In this document: piece by piece, positions 61,312-64,000 of the stretch
How positions within the stretch are numbered: the stretch's first letter is position 1
Layout of the letters: each line of letters starts with the position of its first letter
Assembly: GCA_030323885.1 (NCBI GenBank)
Contig: JASIRB010003264.1
Location: 1 to 64,000 of the forward strand
Length of the DNA: 64,000 nucleotides
Source: Branchipolynoe longqiensis
Lineage: Eukaryota; Annelida; Polychaeta; Phyllodocida; Polynoidae
Reading direction: 5' to 3'
Program-made: the position numbers and the translations under genes
Notes under the pieces: generated by a model
What the model was told of the DNA's origin: nothing
Seen by the model: only the letters and a program-made list of their open reading frames with translations
Database searches by the model: none

Positions 61312-62870
61312 TCAATGATTGGCTCGGCGTCGGGAGGGCGAGGAGGTGCGGTGGGGGTCGGAGAGGGGGGCAGCGAAGGCGTGCGGGGTGGGGTGGGGGA
61401 GGAGTGGGTGGAGGACGGGGAGTGATGAAGGGGCGGTGTTCACCGGGGGAGAGGTGAAGGTCGGTGTCAGTGGTGTCTGTGGTCGAGTGGTCTGGCATCT
61501 GGGTGTATGGGGCAGGGTTGTGGTCGGTGTGGGAGGCGTTGGGAGCCTTAGGGGTGGGGTGATGGTCCCCGGCTGTGTTGTTGGTGCGGGCAGGGCTGTG
61601 TTGGTCAGCGCCTGGTTGTCGTTGCTTGGGCCGCATGTCAGGGGAGCCGGCGGTGCTCCGGGCGGTCCGGTGGGGCTCCGGCTGGGGGCCGGTGGCGTTA
61701 TCTGGGCAGGTGTGGTGGTCGGTAAGAGCGTGGGTGCCGGGGTCGGTGGTAGTGGTGGGGTTGTCGGCAGTGATATGGGTTTTAGGGGGACCGGCGGATT
61801 AAAAACCGCCGAGGCGGCCGGGGTCGCGAGCTCACGTGCTCGTTTTGCCATGCACACGGCCTCACTGTGCATAGTGAGAACCTTCTGCATATTTGCACAG
61901 TATGCGCATGTGTGTCACTGCCTGGCTTGGGTCCGTGGCTGGGGCCGGGCTTGGGCTGGGTCTGAGGCTCGGTAGGCTGGAGCTGGCGAGGCGGCTTGGG
62001 GGGCGGGCATGGTGAGAACCTCCATTCTCACCATGTTGATGGCGACTGTGTCGTGCCATCCGTGGGGCAGCCTACTGTCCGCTATCCAAGTAAATATGGT
62101 CTCAGAGTAGCGGCGGACGGTAGGCCAGGGATAGACCAGGTTGTCACGGAGGACTGTGAGGGCGTGGTGGTTCAGGCCTGGGAGGGAGTGGGCGGGGAAG
62201 GCTGGATGGCTCTCGAGGGTGCGGCGGGCTAGGCTGAATTCGTCCTTCGACGCCTCCCCTCTCTTGACTGGCTTTCTTTCAGGACCTCTCTCCACGAGGT
62301 CGGAGGGGAATATGTAGCTGGGCGAGATACCTTTCCGTCTGCCGGTGTGGTGCGCCTCGGCCGAGGCGAGGATCTCCCTCACGGCATCGGCCGCAGATGC
62401 CGGGGTGTGGGCGACGGCATCCTGGTCATAGACAGGAGGCGCGGGAGCTTGTGTCGAGAGAGGCGGCTGGACGGTGTGGCGTGTGTACCGTTCGTACTGT
62501 GGGTGGATCGCCCCCCGGGAGCGGTGCTTGAGGCGGGGGCGGAGGCAGCGCTCCCCCGACTACGTGTGCCCGAGGGGTAGGGCGGTGAGGGGTAGGCCGG
62601 ATGGGGCATCGGGGGGGCGGGGCTTGTCTCCTCGGGCGCGCGGGTGCTGCAGCAGTCGAGGGCATCGAGCCGGGAGGTGATGTGCTCCAGTGCCTGCAGG
62701 GTGGCGGTCATGGTTGCGTCGACACCGGCAGTCCAGTCACCCGAGGGGCGGTTGCGAGGCGCTGGGGGCGAACAGGGGGCGGAGGAGGCTAGTGAGACGG
62801 CTTCCGGCGTACTTTGAGCGGCCCTCCGGACTCCCCGGCATCCCTTCCCTTTTGCGCCGCCAGGCATGGT
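61312..62870 (-). pseudogene. gag: gag and linker of YR element 7
   Basis: It starts about 62868 with PGGAKGKGCRGVRR and a short helix (MTATLQALEHITSRLDAL). After a frame change at about 62380 come PSDLVERGPERKPVKRGEAS, RYSETIFTWIADSRLPHGWHD, then VCMAKRARELATPA and a long Pro/Thr-rich stretch (to 61312). The Cys/His zinc motif of the other elements is not clear here; CMAK and HMRILCKYAE at about 61900 may be its remains. Confidence 0.72.
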
Positions 62871-63199
62871 CTCTGCGTCTGCGTCTGCGTCGGTCGAGGG
62901 TACTACGTCGGCCCGAGGGTGGTGTATCGGCCGTGAAGAGGTGGGTCCGGGAAGCCAAAGTAGAAAAAGAAGCTTGAGCAGGAAGGACGGCCAGAGGGCG
63001 AATGGCTGAAGGAGGCCGGGCGGGCGGCTTATAAGGGAAGGAGCGGGGAGGCGAGAGGTGCGGGGGAGGTGAGAAAGCCGGCGGGGAAGGGAGAGAGCAC
63101 GCGGGGGGAGAAAGCTGAGGGGAGGATGACAGGGAGGGTGAGAAAGCCGAGGGCAGGCAGGAGAGGGGGGGAGGGTCTCTTCCTTCCCTCGCATCAAAC

Positions 63200-64000
63200 A
63201 CAATGCAAACATTACGACCAATATTGAAAACATAAGTGAGCTTGAATATTTATTCAGTTTTGAATTTGTATAAATGTTGGGTGTGCATGTGTTCATATTT
63301 ATTCATTTGAAAGTCATTGATGTATGAGGTGATAAATGTTGAATGTATTCTTATTTATTCACTTGAAATTCATTGACAAATGATAGATTAAATATTGCAT
63401 GGTGCATAATAAATTCATTTGAAACTAAATAATATAATGTAGAATGTTATCACAATTGTCATTAAATGTCATAGTCAGAGGTTGATAAATGGTTCATTTA
63501 TAATGCATGAGTATGGTTGAATGTTATCATATATTGCATGGAGATGTATTCATTGAAATTCATGAGGTACATAATTAACATTATTGTCATGAGATGTTTT
63601 TCATACTGAAATTAGCCTAGACATAGGGTTGTCCATAAAGGGTATTCATTTGAAAAATCATGTACATATGGGATGTTGAATGTTGCATGAAAGATTCATT
63701 GACAATTCATTGCATACTTGATGAATGTTATCATGTATTAGAGTATTAATTGTTCCATTGACATAGACATATGATTGAACATTGCATGTATTATCAAATA
63801 TTAACTAGCTAAAAATATCACTGACATTATTCATGTTATGGGGACATATTGATGATCTTTTGATAGTACAGATATATCATTGACATTATTAGTGTTATGG
63901 GGACATATTACTGATCTTGATACTGGCGATGTATATTATTGACATTATTCATGTTATAGGAACATATTAATGATCATTATATTGCAAAAAAACATCTAAT
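63200..64000. repeat. AT-rich degenerate tandem repeats
   Basis: TTCATTTGAAA, ATTCATTGACA and TGAATGTTATCAT phrases recur at 63300-63760. At 63825-63985 a unit of about 68 bp with TGACATTATTCATGTTATGG and GAACATATT-ATGATC occurs about 2.5 times. No gene. Confidence 0.6.

Larger units (their letters stand above)
58391..63190 (-). mobile_element. YR retrotransposon element 7, GC-rich, minus strand
   Basis: Reading leftwards: gag (62870-61312), RT-RNase H (61197-59608), recombinase (59428-58600) and a 3' end with AATAAAGCGCC (58456-58446, minus strand). No split repeats were recognised at either end, so ends may be lost or diverged. Gag and recombinase resemble elements 5 and 6. Confidence 0.85.

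Noticed and set aside
61002..61975. Gly/Val-rich plus-strand ORFs of 150-218 codons
   Set aside because: They are antisense shadows of the Pro/Thr-rich linker of element 7.

Overview
This window is eukaryotic, most likely from an invertebrate animal. Coding is split by GT-AG introns, one gene is a trypsin-fold protein, there are tRNA-derived SINEs, and most of the rest is retrotransposon debris. The species cannot be fixed from the sequence. No bacterial or viral operon structure, CRISPR array or convincing functional tRNA/rRNA gene was seen.

Layout. 1-2275 (minus): a long, frame-broken gene for an unrecognised Cys/His-rich protein that runs off the left edge. 3375-4314 (plus): a neat three-exon gene for a 221-residue SGNH/GDSL-type hydrolase, head-to-head with the first gene. 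5099-10890 (minus): a Ty3/Gypsy retrotransposon with gag in two overlapping ORFs and protease-RT-RNase H-integrase. Both ORF junctions in its 5' half carry a -1 slippery heptamer directly before the stop. 12007-12980: a repeat found again at 56.0 and 57.2 kb. 13041-26901 (plus): five exons of a serine protease homologue whose catalytic His is replaced by Gln. Its 10.5-kb first intron is filled with mobile DNA. 27.5-45.2 kb: a nested and tandem array of tyrosine-recombinase (YR, DIRS/Ngaro-type) retrotransposons. 45.66-49.1 kb (plus): a LINE. 49.1-52.3 kb (minus): a second LINE of another clade, with CRE-bearing repeats at its 5' end. 53.0-55.7 kb: an internally deleted Gypsy remnant. 56.0-58.1 kb: two more copies of the 12-kb repeat. 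58.4-63.2 kb (minus): another YR element. 63.2-64 kb: AT-rich degenerate repeats.

At least seven YR elements occur in 50 kb, in different states of decay. They share a gag zinc motif, RT with (Y/F)xDDF, RNase H and a tyrosine recombinase. Several right ends show the A1-ORFs-B1-A2-B2 split direct repeat layout. At the B1/A2 joint there is a short imperfect palindrome, the expected recombinase core. Element 3 (27.6-29.1 kb) has 2 mismatches in its 196-bp repeats and an uninterrupted recombinase catalytic domain, so it is probably the youngest. Element 4 (29.1-35.15 kb) is AT-rich while most others are GC-rich.

Host genes in the window are few: the protease homologue and, possibly, the SGNH/Cys-His pair. 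That pair could equally be cargo of an unrecognised element and is the least explained part of the window. ORF breaks may be real decay or, at homopolymer C/G runs, assembly error.
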